Assembly (NCBI RefSeq): GCF_947488025.1
Contig: NZ_CANKYS010000015.1
Coordinates: 22,027-86,026 of the forward strand
Origin: an uncultured Nocardioides sp.
GTDB taxonomy: Bacteria; Actinomycetota; Actinomycetes; Propionibacteriales; Nocardioidaceae
Length of the DNA: 64,000 nucleotides
Direction of reading: 5' to 3'
The position numbers and the translations under genes were made by a program. Position 1 is the stretch's first letter. Each line of letters opens with the position of its first letter. Below, piece after piece: positions 54,384 through 62,860 of the stretch. The notes beneath the pieces were generated by a model, which was not told where the DNA came from, did no database searches, and was given only the letters and a program-made list of their open reading frames with translations.

Positions 54384-55358
54384 TGCGTGTCGTACGTCGT
54401 CCAGCGGGCCGACGGGCGGCTCGCCGGCGCGCGCTTCGGCCGGACGCACCGGTGCCCCCTCGTCGAGGAGGTCGCGCCAGTGGTCGCGGTCGTAGCGGCT
54501 CGGCTCGGTGGTGCGGATGAAGTCTCGCACGATCTTGGCGAACCGCTCGGGGTGGTCGCGGTGCGGGAAGTGACCGGCGTTGGGGATGATCTCGACGCGG
54601 GCGGTCGGCGCCAGCGCGCTGGCGTTGCTGGCGTGGCTGACCGGGATGACGAGGTCGTCGGCGCCCCAGACGACGCACATCGGCATCGCCTCGGTGAGGT
54701 AGGCGCGGTCGGCCATGGTGACGATCTGGCCCTTCCAGTCCACGACGGCCCGGACCACGTGCCGGATCGCCGCACGCGCCCGGGGGTCCTTGAAGGAGTC
54801 GTAGATCGTGGCGACCTCGCCGAGGTCGCGCAGCTGGCTGATCCCGCTCCGGGCGAGCACCCGCATCGTCGTCGTGGCGGCGTGGCGCAGTCCGGGGGTC
54901 GCCAGCACACCCATGACCTGGTGGAAGCCGGGGGTGGTGATCGCGCGGATGGCCGGGCTGACCTCGGGTCCCAGTCCCCCGGAGGCGACGAGGACGAGGC
55001 GCTCGGTGCGCTCGGGGTACTGGTAGGCGAACTGCATGGCCACTCCCCCGCCGAAGCTGTGCCCGACCACCGTCGCGGTGTCGATGCCCAGCACGGTCAG
55101 CAGGTCGCGCATCCCGTTGGCGTAGCCGCCCACGCTGTAGTCGGCGCGCGGCTTGTCGGACACGCCGTGACCGAGCAGGTCCGGTGCGATGACCGTGTGC
55201 GTCCGAGCGAGCGAGTCGATGACCGGCGCCCAGGTCGTGTGGTCGCAGCCGAGGCCGTGGAGCAGCAGCACGACGGGCCCCGACCCGGCCCGGACGAAAG
55301 CGCGCCGGTGTCCGTGCACGGTCACGTGCTCGACGTGCTGGCTGGTGCGACGGCTCAC
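54372..55358 (-). CDS. Alpha/beta hydrolase
   Basis: The 328-residue hydrolase has the oxyanion motif LLHGLGCDHTTW, nucleophile elbow GHSFGGG (Ser near residue 103), acid Asp in WGADDLVIPVSHA and catalytic His in IPNAGHFPHRDHPE. A cap domain of ~80 residues lies between them. The arrangement matches the epoxide hydrolase/haloperoxidase-like superfamily, so esterase, hydrolase or peroxidase activity is possible. A C-terminal extension (~40 residues, RYDRDHWRDLLDEG) is unlike the core family. The gene is divergent from fasR. It may act on lipids, but that rests on its neighbours only. Confidence 0.87.
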   Translation of the reverse strand: MSRRTSQHVEHVTVHGHRRAFVRAGSGPVVLLLHGLGCDHTTWAPVIDSLARTHTVIAPDLLGHGVSDKPRADYSVGGYANGMRDLLTVLGIDTATVVGHSFGGGVAMQFAYQYPERTERLVLVASGGLGPEVSPAIRAITTPGFHQVMGVLATPGLRHAATTTMRVLARSGISQLRDLGEVATIYDSFKDPRARAAIRHVVRAVVDWKGQIVTMADRAYLTEAMPMCVVWGADDLVIPVSHASNASALAPTARVEIIPNAGHFPHRDHPERFAKIVRDFIRTTEPSRYDRDHWRDLLDEGAPVRPAEARAGEPPVGPLDDVRHATPA

Positions 55359-55488
55359 GCGACCTCTTCCCTCGATCTCGGGCTGGGACTGTCCGGATTC
55401 AACCAGAGCGTGTCCCCCGGTACCCCACGCGCCTCGCCCCGATGCGAAGTCGTGACCTCGCCCGCGCGCCCGACGGCCCGCTCGGTTC

Positions 55489-55501
55489 GTGGGAATCCCA
55501 C
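55489..55501. promoter_or_regulatory. Palindrome in the fasR promoter
   Basis: GTGGGA-A-TCCCAC is a perfect 13-bp palindrome centred 24 bp upstream of the fasR -10 box and would cover its -35. It is a candidate operator for autoregulation. Confidence 0.5.
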
Positions 55502-55518
55502 TACGTGACGCACCCCAC

Positions 55519-55524
55519 TACAGT
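55519..55524 (+). promoter_or_regulatory. Predicted -10 box of fasR, leaderless
   Basis: TACAGT ends six bases before GTG 55531, which supports that GTG over the upstream in-frame GTG 55489 (inside the palindrome). Confidence 0.5.
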
Positions 55525-55530
55525 CGTGCC

Positions 55531-56703
55531 GTGACCCCGTCCCGCCGCCGCGCAGCCGAGGCCCTGCGCAACTCCACGGGAGCGCTCAGCACCGCCGCGA
55601 CGGGGCGGATGTCGGCCGACCTCCCCTGGTTCGACGACCTGAGCGCGCAGGACCGCTCGTGGGTCGGCCTCATCGTCCAGGCGGGCATCCGCGGGTTCGT
55701 GGACTGGTACGACCGCGAGGTCGAGGCGTCGGCCCACGACCCCCTCGACGTCGTCGTGTTCGGCGCCGCGCCGCGCGAGCTGACCGGCGTCATCTCGCTG
55801 CAGCAGACCGTCGAGCTGGTGCGGCTGAGCATCCGGGTCGTCGAGACCACCATCGACGCCCTCCTCGACCCCGACGACGCCCGCGAGGTGCACGACGCGG
55901 TCCTCCTCTACGCCCGCGAGGTGGCCTTCGCCACCGCCGCCGTCTACGCCCGCGCGGCCGAGTCGCGCGGCGCGTGGGACGCGCGGCTCGAGGCGCTCGT
56001 GGTCGACTCCGTCGTCCGCGCGGAGGCCGACGAGAGCGTCCTGTCCCGGGCGAGTGCGCTGGGCTGGGGTGCGCACGGCGACGTGGCCGTCGTGCTGGGC
56101 GCCACGCCCCCACACCGGGCCGAGCTCGACGTCTTCGACTCCGTACGACGCTCCGCGCGCGCCGGCGGGATGGACGCGCTGTGCGCCACGCAGGGCGACC
56201 GGCTGGTCGTCGTCCTGGGCGGCGTCACCGACCCCCTGGCAGCCGCCACCAGGCTGCTCGACCACTTCGGCGACGGCCCCGTGGTGGTTGGCCCCGTCAC
56301 CGCCGACCTGGCCCACGCCAGCGCGTCGATGCGGGCCGCGCTGTCCGCGCACCGGGCCGCGAGCGGCTGGCCCGACGCCCCGCGCCCGGTCGCGAGCCGC
56401 GACCTGCTCCCCGAGCGCGCCCTGGCCGGCGACGGGCACGCGCGACGACACCTCGTCGACGAGGTCTACCTTCCGCTGATGGCAGCGCGCGGCACCCTGC
56501 TCGAGACGCTGGCCGCGTGGTTCGAGCACGGTTCGTCCATCGAGGCGACGGCCCGCGCACTCTTCGTCCACCCCAACACGGTGCGCTACCGGCTCCGCCA
56601 GATCTCCGACACGACCGGGTGGTCACCGACCCGACCACGTGAGGCGTTCGCCCTCCAGCTGGCGCTGATCCTAGGGCGCCAGTCGGGTCGGACGGAACTG
56701 TAG
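55531..56703 (+). CDS. fasR: FasR-like transcriptional regulator of fatty acid synthesis (PucR-type HTH)
   Basis: A 390-residue regulator with a C-terminal PucR/CdaR helix-turn-helix: WFEHGSSIEATARALFVHPN and TVRYRLRQI, residues ~330-360. The upstream portion is the long mixed domain of the family (GGDEF-like fold remnant). In Streptomyces the orthologous gene directly precedes fabD-fabH-acpP-fabF and activates it, and synteny here is the same, which gives the assignment. Its stop codon overlaps a TGTAGG/CCTACA palindrome that could be its own site in front of fabD. GTG 55531 is chosen from the -10 spacing. Confidence 0.88.
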   Translation: MTPSRRRAAEALRNSTGALSTAATGRMSADLPWFDDLSAQDRSWVGLIVQAGIRGFVDWYDREVEASAHDPLDVVVFGAAPRELTGVISLQQTVELVRLSIRVVETTIDALLDPDDAREVHDAVLLYAREVAFATAAVYARAAESRGAWDARLEALVVDSVVRAEADESVLSRASALGWGAHGDVAVVLGATPPHRAELDVFDSVRRSARAGGMDALCATQGDRLVVVLGGVTDPLAAATRLLDHFGDGPVVVGPVTADLAHASASMRAALSAHRAASGWPDAPRPVASRDLLPERALAGDGHARRHLVDEVYLPLMAARGTLLETLAAWFEHGSSIEATARALFVHPNTVRYRLRQISDTTGWSPTRPREAFALQLALILGRQSGRTEL

Positions 56704-56713
56704 GAACCCTACA
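56699..56713. promoter_or_regulatory. Palindrome between fasR and fabD
   Basis: TGTAGG-AAC-CCTACA, a perfect inverted repeat with 6-bp arms, lies 70 bp upstream of fabD and overlaps the fasR stop. It is a candidate FasR site for the fab operon. Confidence 0.5.
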
Positions 56714-56782
56714 AAGATCTGGGGGTCAGTTTCGTCGGCGTCGGACCCGCGGGGATCGACCGCGACCCGTCACAGTGGTCAT

Positions 56783-57967
56783 GTGCTCGTCATCGTCGCT
56801 CCCGGCCAAGGGGCCCAGACCCCCGGATTCCTCACGCCCTGGCTGGAGGACCCGACCTTCGCCGCCCGGTTCGACTGGCTCGCCACCGTGGCCGGCATCG
56901 ACCTCGCCCACTACGGCACCGAGGCGGATGCGGAGACCATCCGCGACACCAAGATCGCCCAGCCGCTGCTGGTGGCGACCGGGCTGGTCGCGGCCCTCGA
57001 CCTCTTCCCGCACCCGGCAGACGCGTTCGCGCGCATCGGTGCGGTCGCAGGGCACAGCGTCGGCGAGCTCACCGCCGCGGCCGGTGCCCGGGTGATCACC
57101 GCCGAGCAGGCCATGGTCCTCGTGCGCGAGCGCGGCAACGCGATGGCCGACGCGGCCGCCACCACCGCCACCGGGATGACGGCCGTCCTCGGCGGCGACC
57201 GCGACGAGGTCCTCGCGGCCATCGAGCGACACGGCCTCACCGCCGCCAACGACAACGGCCCCGGCCAGGTCGTCGCCGCCGGTACGACGGAGCAGCTCGC
57301 CGCCTTCGCCGAGGACCCGCCAGCCAAGGCGCGCCTGATGCCGCTGAGCGTCGCCGGGGCGTTCCACACCGTCCACATGGCCCCGGCCGTCGACCGCCTC
57401 GCCTCGCTGGCCCGCTCCGTCTCCACCCACGACCCGCGCACCCCGGTGATCTCCAACCGCGACGGCCAGGTCGTCCACGACGGCCGCGACGTGCTGCGCC
57501 GCATGGTCGGGCAGATCTCCAACCCGGTCCGCTGGGACCTGTGCCTGGAGACGATGAGCGACCTCGGCGTCACCGGCATCCTGGAGATGCCGCCCGCCGG
57601 CACGCTCACCGGGATCGCCAAGCGTGCCCTCAAGGGGGTGGAGACCTTCGCCCTCAAGACGCCCGACCAGCTCGACGCCGCCCGTGACTTCTGCGACAAG
57701 CACGGCGAGGCCTCGATGATCGAGACCACCCCGACGTGGCGGATGGTCGTCTCGCCCGCCAAGGGCACGTTCCACATCTCCGCCGAGGCCGCGCAGCTGC
57801 ACCTCCTCGCCCCCGGCGCCACCATCGGCGCCGTCGCCAGCCTGCGCGACCGCACCGACATCACCGCGCCCCACGGCGGCTCCGTCGTCGAGTGGCTGGT
57901 CGAGGACGGCGACCTCGTCTCCCCCGGCCAGCCCCTCCTGCGACTCCACCCGGAGGCCACGCTCTGA
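56783..57967 (+). CDS. fabD: Malonyl-CoA:ACP transacylase with a C-terminal lipoyl-like domain
   Basis: FabD loads malonyl groups onto ACP. The core (~1-310) has the catalytic Ser92 in GHSVGELT, Arg117 in VRERGNAM and His195 in AGAFHTVHM. After residue ~320 the protein continues for about 75 residues with a fold-like pattern ending ITAPHGGSVVEWLVEDGDLV then SPGQPLLRL, a biotinyl/lipoyl-type hammerhead. The modified-lysine hairpin (usually xMKM) reads SLRDRT, so it cannot be biotinylated or lipoylated. Normal FabD is ~310 residues; this one is 394. ATG/GTG choice: the frame starts LVIVAPGQGAQ, so 56783 is secure. It heads the fab operon. Confidence 0.93.
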   Translation: MLVIVAPGQGAQTPGFLTPWLEDPTFAARFDWLATVAGIDLAHYGTEADAETIRDTKIAQPLLVATGLVAALDLFPHPADAFARIGAVAGHSVGELTAAAGARVITAEQAMVLVRERGNAMADAAATTATGMTAVLGGDRDEVLAAIERHGLTAANDNGPGQVVAAGTTEQLAAFAEDPPAKARLMPLSVAGAFHTVHMAPAVDRLASLARSVSTHDPRTPVISNRDGQVVHDGRDVLRRMVGQISNPVRWDLCLETMSDLGVTGILEMPPAGTLTGIAKRALKGVETFALKTPDQLDAARDFCDKHGEASMIETTPTWRMVVSPAKGTFHISAEAAQLHLLAPGATIGAVASLRDRTDITAPHGGSVVEWLVEDGDLVSPGQPLLRLHPEATL

Positions 57968-58980
57968 TGGTTGCCATCACCGGCGGCACGGGTGCCGCAC
58001 ACGCACGCATCATGGGCGTCGGCGCCTACCGCCCCTCCCGCGTCGTCCCCAACTCCGAGGTCGTCGACGCCATCGCCTCCAGCGACGAGTGGATCCAGCA
58101 GCGCTCCGGGATCCGGACGCGCCGCTGGGCCGGTCCCGAGGAGTCGGTCCAGATGATGTCCGTCGAGGCGTCCCGGATCGCCATCGAGCGCGCCGGCCTC
58201 GAGGTCGGCCAGATCGACTGCGTGGTCGTCGCCACCGTGAGCCACCTGCTCCAGACCCCGGCCGTCGCCACCGCGATCGCGCACGAGCTCGGCACCGACG
58301 GCGCCGCCGCCTTCGACATCTCCGCGGCGTGCTCCGGCTTCTGCCACGGCATCGCCCTGGCCTCCGACATCGTCCGCGCCGGCAGCGCCCGCCACGTCCT
58401 GGTGGTCGGGGTCGAGCGGCTCACCGACATCCTCGACCTCACCGACCGCGGCACCGCCTTCATCTTCGCCGACGGCGCAGGAGCAGCCGTCGTCGGACCC
58501 AGTGACACCCCCGGGATCGGACCGGTCGTGTGGGGCTCCGACGGCGAGCAGTTCGACCTCATCCGGCAGCGCGAGGACTGGCGCGACGTCGTCGGCACCG
58601 ACACGCAGCCCGGCTCCGGCGTGATGCCGCACCTGACCATGCAGGGCAACCCGGTCTTCCGCTGGGCGTCCTTCGCCATGGCGAAGATCGGCCAGCAGGC
58701 ACTGGACGCGGCCGGCATCACCCTCGACGATCTCGACGTCTTCGTGCCCCACCAGGCCAACATGCGCATCATCGACGCCATGGCGCGCTCCATGAAGCTC
58801 CCCGCATCGGTCCGCATCGCACGCGACGTCGCCGACCAGGGCAACACCTCGGCCGCATCGGTCCCGCTCGCGCTCGACCGGATGATGGCCGAGGGTGAGG
58901 CCAGGTCCGGCGACACGGCACTGCTCATCGCCTTCGGCGCCGGGCTGTCCTACGCCGCCCAGGTCGTCACCGTCCCCTGA
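57967..58980 (+). CDS. fabH: Beta-ketoacyl-ACP synthase III
   Basis: Starts chain synthesis by condensing acyl-CoA with malonyl-ACP. The 337-residue thiolase-fold enzyme has Cys122 (SAACSGFC), His262 (VPHQANMR) and Asn293 (QGNTSAAS). The opening ARIMGVGAYRPSRVVPNSEV is typical of actinobacterial FabH. In such bacteria it often uses branched primers, but specificity is not readable by eye. The ATG overlaps the fabD stop by one base (TGATG), so the genes are translationally coupled. A C-rich 91-bp gap separates it from acpP. Confidence 0.96.
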   Translation: MVAITGGTGAAHARIMGVGAYRPSRVVPNSEVVDAIASSDEWIQQRSGIRTRRWAGPEESVQMMSVEASRIAIERAGLEVGQIDCVVVATVSHLLQTPAVATAIAHELGTDGAAAFDISAACSGFCHGIALASDIVRAGSARHVLVVGVERLTDILDLTDRGTAFIFADGAGAAVVGPSDTPGIGPVVWGSDGEQFDLIRQREDWRDVVGTDTQPGSGVMPHLTMQGNPVFRWASFAMAKIGQQALDAAGITLDDLDVFVPHQANMRIIDAMARSMKLPASVRIARDVADQGNTSAASVPLALDRMMAEGEARSGDTALLIAFGAGLSYAAQVVTVP

Positions 58981-59071
58981 CCAGCACCACCCCCAGCACC
59001 ACCCCAGCACCATCTCCTGACCAACCCAGAACCAGCCCGAGCAGCACCCACACAGAAGAAGGGAAGGCCCC

Positions 59072-59317
59072 ATGGCCAGCACCGAAGAAATCCGCGCCGA
59101 CCTCGCCGAGATCGTCAACGAGGTGGCCGGCGTCGACGCCGACGACGTCCAGCTGGACAAGTCCTTCGTGGACGACCTCGACGTCGACTCGCTCTCCATG
59201 GTCGAGGTCGTCGTGGCCGCCGAGGAGAAGTTCGGCGTGACCATCCCGGACGACGAGGTCAAGAACCTCAAGACCGTGGGCGACGCCGTCGCCTACATCG
59301 AGCGCGCGCAGGGCTGA
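59072..59317 (+). CDS. acpP: Acyl carrier protein
   Basis: The 81-residue ACP carries the 4'-phosphopantetheine attachment site Ser40 in the DVDSLSMVEV motif and a conserved acidic helix II. MASTEEIRADLAEIVNEVAG is typical of AcpP in actinobacterial fab operons. A good ribosome-binding sequence, GAAGGGAAGG, lies just upstream. Its place between fabH and fabF supports a role in primary fatty acid synthesis, not polyketide synthesis. Confidence 0.96.
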   Translation: MASTEEIRADLAEIVNEVAGVDADDVQLDKSFVDDLDVDSLSMVEVVVAAEEKFGVTIPDDEVKNLKTVGDAVAYIERAQG

Positions 59318-59390
59318 CGCTCGTCCTGACGTCACGGGTGGCCGGCGTCCAGCCCCGGCCCCCGTGACCCAGGCCCCGACCTCCATCTCG

Positions 59391-59430
59391 GGTCCACCCC
59401 GATCCACCCCGATCCACCCCGATCCACCCG
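59391..59430 (+). repeat. Four 10-bp tandem repeats before fabF
   Basis: Four copies of G(A/G)TCCACCCC/G stand in tandem (GGTCCACCCC, GATCCACCCC twice, GATCCACCCG) in the 133-bp acpP-fabF gap, ending 20 bp before the fabF ATG. This slippage-prone run may set leader length or translation of fabF. Confidence 0.55.
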
Positions 59431-59450
59431 CGAGAACGGAACCTCATCTG

Positions 59451-60701
59451 ATGCCCTCGACCCGCGTAGTCGTCACCGGCCTCGGCGCCACCTCCCCCGT
59501 CGGCGGGGACGTCGCCTCGACGTGGCAGGCGATGCTGTCCGGCACGTCCGGCATCCGGCGGCTCACCGACGCGTGGGTCGACCAGCTCCCCGTGAAGATC
59601 GGCGGCCGCGTCGCGGTCGAGCCGTCCGAGGTGCTCGAGCGCGTCAAGGCCCGTCGGCTCGACCGGTCCAGCCAGTTCGCCATGGTCGCGGCCGACCAGG
59701 CGTGGGCCGACGCCGGCCTGGAGGACTCCGGCCTCGAGCCCGAGCGTCTCGCCGTCGCACTCGCGTCCGGCATCGGCGGGGTCACCACCCTGCTCGACAA
59801 CTACGACATCCTCCTCGAGAAGGGTGCGCGCCGGGTCTCCCCCCTCGCGGTCCCCATGCTCATGCCCAACGCTCCCGCGGCCAACGTCAGCCTCAAGTAC
59901 GGCGCCCGCGCTGCGGTCCACGCGCCCACCTCGGCCTGCGCCTCGGGCAACGAGGCCATCGCCATGGCCATCGACATGATCCGGCTCGGCCGCGCCGACG
60001 TCGTCATCGCCGGCGGCACCGAGGCCGCGATCCACCCGCTCCCGATGGCCGCGTTCGCCAACATGATGGCGCTGTCCAAGACCGGCAGCGAGGAGGGCGG
60101 CGACCCGACCACCGTCTCCCGCCCCTGGGACACCGGCCGCGACGGCTTCGTCCTCGGCGAGGGCGGTGCCGTGCTGATCCTCGAGTCCGAGGAGCACGCC
60201 CGCGCCCGCGGTGCCAGGATCTACGCCGAGGCGCGCGGAGCCGGCATCAGCAACGACGCCCATGACATCGCCCAACCCGACCCCGAGGGTCGCGGCGGCA
60301 CCCGGGCGATCAAGATGGCGCTGCGCGAGGGTGACGTCGACCCGGCGACCGTGATCCACGTCAACGCCCACGCGACGTCCACGCCCAAGGGCGACATCGC
60401 CGAGGGCCTCATGCTCCACGCCGTCCTCGGCGAGCACGTCGACCGGTGCGTCGTGACGAGCACGAAGTCGATGACCGGCCACCTCCTGGGCGGCGCCGGG
60501 GCCCTGGAGGCCGTCGCGACCGTGATGGCGCTCCACGACCGGGTCAGCCCGCCCACCATCAACCTCGACGACAAGGACCCCGAGGTCGACCTCGACATCC
60601 CGACGTCGAAGCGCGACCTGCCCGACGGCGACGTCGTCGCGCTCAACAACTCCTTCGGCTTCGGTGGCGCCAACGTCGCGGTCGCCTTCGGCAGCGCCTG
60701 A
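59451..60701 (+). CDS. fabF: Beta-ketoacyl-ACP synthase II
   Basis: Elongates acyl-ACP with malonyl-ACP. The 416-residue thiolase-fold enzyme has Cys163 (TSACASGNEAI), His307 (VNAHATSTPKGD) and His344 (KSMTGHLLGGAG), and closes with FGFGGANVAVAF. ATG 59451 gives the standard opening STRVVVTGLGATSPVGGD; the frame is open further upstream through the repeat region, but that part is unlikely to be translated. It is the fourth gene of the fab operon. Confidence 0.96.
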   Translation: MPSTRVVVTGLGATSPVGGDVASTWQAMLSGTSGIRRLTDAWVDQLPVKIGGRVAVEPSEVLERVKARRLDRSSQFAMVAADQAWADAGLEDSGLEPERLAVALASGIGGVTTLLDNYDILLEKGARRVSPLAVPMLMPNAPAANVSLKYGARAAVHAPTSACASGNEAIAMAIDMIRLGRADVVIAGGTEAAIHPLPMAAFANMMALSKTGSEEGGDPTTVSRPWDTGRDGFVLGEGGAVLILESEEHARARGARIYAEARGAGISNDAHDIAQPDPEGRGGTRAIKMALREGDVDPATVIHVNAHATSTPKGDIAEGLMLHAVLGEHVDRCVVTSTKSMTGHLLGGAGALEAVATVMALHDRVSPPTINLDDKDPEVDLDIPTSKRDLPDGDVVALNNSFGFGGANVAVAFGSA

Positions 60702-60719
60702 GAACCGGAAGGACACCCC

Positions 60720-62150
60720 ATGACGACGACGGCCACGAAGCCCGCCAAGCTGCCCCGCGAGCAGGACCCGCGCAACCCGGTCCACCGGCTCACCGCGCTG
60801 CTCGACGAGGGCACGCTCGAGCTGATCACCCCCGACGACGACTCGGGGATGCTCGCCGCGGTGGGCCGCGTCGACGGCACGTCCGTGGTCGCCTTCTGCA
60901 GCGACGCCACCGTGATGGGCGGCGCCATGGGCGACCTGGGGTGCCGCGTCGTCGTCGACGCCTACCACCGCGCGATCACCGACGGGGTGCCCATCATCGG
61001 GCTCTGGCACTCCGGCGGCGCCCGTCTGGCCGAGGGCGTGCTCTCCCTCCACGCCGTCGGACGGATCTTCCAGGTGATGACCCAGGCGTCCGGCGTGATC
61101 CCGCAGATCTCGGTCGTGCTCGGCCCGGCCGCCGGTGGCGCCGCCTACGGTCCCGCCCTCACCGACGTGGTGATCCTCGGGCCCGAGGGCCGCATCTTCG
61201 TCACCGGCCCCGACGTGGTCCGCTCCGTCACGGGCGAGGACGTCGACATGCTCCGCCTCGGCGGACCCGAGCCGCACGGGCGGCGCTCCGGCGTCGTCCA
61301 CATCCTCACCGAGTCCGAGCGCGAGGCGCTCGACCGGGCCCGCACCGTCGCCTCGCTCCTCGGCGCCCAGGGCAGCCTCGCCGTCGACTCCGTCGACGAC
61401 CGCGACCTCGGCGCGCTGCTGCCGGAGTCGAAGAAGCGCGCCTACGACGTGCACCCGCTCGTCGACGGCCTCCTCGACGAGGGCACCATGCAGGAGCTCC
61501 ACGCCCGCTGGGCCCCCAACATCGTCACGGCCCTCGGCCGCTTCGGCGGCCGCACCGTCGGCGTCGTCGCCAACAACCCGCTGCGGCTCGGCGGTTGCCT
61601 CGACTCACTCTCGGCCGAGAAGGCCTCCCGCTTCGTGCGCATGTGCGACGCGTTCGGGGTGCCGCTGGTCGTGCTCGTCGACGTCCCGGGCTACCTCCCC
61701 GGCGTCGGCCAGGAGTGGGACGGCGTCGTACGTCGCGGCGCCAAGCTGCTGCACGCCTTCGGCGAGTGCGTCGTGCCGCGGGTGACGCTCGTGACTCGCA
61801 AGACCTACGGCGGCGCCTACATCGCGATGAACGCCCGCTCGCTGGGCGCCACCCGCGTGTTCGCCTGGCCGGGCGCCGAGGTGGCCGTGATGGGCGCCGT
61901 GGCGGCCATCCGCATCCTGCACCGCCGCAAGCTGGCCGAGGTCTCACCCGAGATCCGGCCCCAGGTCGAGACCGAGCTCGCCGCCGAGCACGAGCGGATC
62001 GCCGGTGGCGTCGACAAGGCAGTCGAGATCGGGGTCGTCGACGAGGTCGTCGAGCCCACCCGCACCCGCAGCGCGATCGCGCAGGCGATGCGCCACGAGA
62101 TCGACACCGCCGGCGTACGCCGCGGGCGCCACGGCAACATCCCGCTCTGA
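60720..62150 (+). CDS. accD: Acyl-CoA (acetyl/propionyl-CoA) carboxylase, carboxyltransferase beta subunit
   Basis: The 476-residue carboxyltransferase contains both crotonase-type halves. SDATVMGGAMGDLGCRVVVD and LGPAAGGAAYGPALTD (acyl-CoA oxyanion) lie in the N-terminal half, and LVVLVDVPGYLPGVGQE and KTYGGAYIAMNARSLGA (biotin carboxyl site) in the second. This is the fused AccD of actinobacteria, corresponding by synteny to mycobacterial AccD6 at the end of the fabD-acpM-kas cluster. It makes malonyl-CoA for FabD. The biotin-carrier alpha subunit is not in the window. It begins 18 bp after fabF, with AAGGAC as ribosome-binding sequence. Confidence 0.94.
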   Translation: MTTTATKPAKLPREQDPRNPVHRLTALLDEGTLELITPDDDSGMLAAVGRVDGTSVVAFCSDATVMGGAMGDLGCRVVVDAYHRAITDGVPIIGLWHSGGARLAEGVLSLHAVGRIFQVMTQASGVIPQISVVLGPAAGGAAYGPALTDVVILGPEGRIFVTGPDVVRSVTGEDVDMLRLGGPEPHGRRSGVVHILTESEREALDRARTVASLLGAQGSLAVDSVDDRDLGALLPESKKRAYDVHPLVDGLLDEGTMQELHARWAPNIVTALGRFGGRTVGVVANNPLRLGGCLDSLSAEKASRFVRMCDAFGVPLVVLVDVPGYLPGVGQEWDGVVRRGAKLLHAFGECVVPRVTLVTRKTYGGAYIAMNARSLGATRVFAWPGAEVAVMGAVAAIRILHRRKLAEVSPEIRPQVETELAAEHERIAGGVDKAVEIGVVDEVVEPTRTRSAIAQAMRHEIDTAGVRRGRHGNIPL

Positions 62151-62189
62151 CGTCGGTCGACGTCACGCACGACGCGACCGCTGGGGCGC

Positions 62190-62717
62190 TCAGACCACCT
62201 GGTGGAGCCAGCGCATCGGGGCGCCCTCGCCGGCGTGGCGGAAGGTCTCCAGCTCGTCGTCCCACGGCTTGCCGAGCAGGTTGTCGATCTCGAGCAGCAG
62301 CGTGGTGTCGCCCAGTGCGGCCTTCACGACCGCGGCCTTGAGCCGGTCCTCGGGGATCAGGATGTCCCCGTGCGGGCCGGTGATGGCGTGGAAGATCCCG
62401 AGGTCGGGCGTGCACGAGAAGCGGATGCCCTCGGTGGAGCTGGTCGGCTCCTCGGTGATCTCGAAGCGCAGGTGGTTCCACCCGCGCAGCGCCGATGCCA
62501 CGGCGGCGGCCGTGCCGGCGGAGCCGGACCAGGACAGCTCGGCGCGGTAGGAACCCGGCTGGGCAGGCTGAGGCGTCCAGTCGAGCGAGACGGCCACTCC
62601 GAGGACTCCGCCCACCGCCCACTCGATGTGCGGGCAGAGTGCGGAGGGAGCAGAGTGCACGTAGAGAATGCCCCTCGTGGCCGGACCGTCCGGACGGGAA
62701 GCAATGCGTGTGGTCAC
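62190..62717 (-). CDS. DUF3145 family protein
   Basis: A 175-residue soluble protein with the DUF3145 pattern: RGILYVHSAPSALCPHIEWA near residue 15, RAELSWSGSAGTAAAVASAL and the C-terminal TLLLEIDNLLGKPWDDELET. The family is restricted to actinobacteria and has no assigned function. GTG 62717 follows AAGGAGG, an almost ideal ribosome-binding sequence. It is convergent with accD and lies ~140 bp from the TPR gene. The intervening stretch 62718-62860 contains no gene. Confidence 0.92.
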   Translation of the reverse strand: MTTRIASRPDGPATRGILYVHSAPSALCPHIEWAVGGVLGVAVSLDWTPQPAQPGSYRAELSWSGSAGTAAAVASALRGWNHLRFEITEEPTSSTEGIRFSCTPDLGIFHAITGPHGDILIPEDRLKAAVVKAALGDTTLLLEIDNLLGKPWDDELETFRHAGEGAPMRWLHQVV

Positions 62718-62860
62718 TGTGACCTCCTTGAGTTCCGACGCTCCAGATGCGCCTTCCCCAGCGTTCTGTCGTCAGTGCTCAACAAGAGTCGAGTGACACG
62801 TATGTGATTAGTGGCCCCATTGTGACGCATGTGGCGCCCGAGCGCCAGCAGTCACGCCGA

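Noticed and set aside
59268..61502. Open frame of 744 codons on the minus strand opposite fabF/accD
   Set aside because: It consists of Gly/Val/Asp/Arg-rich shadow sequence with no recognisable domain, and fabF and accD are unambiguous on the other strand.
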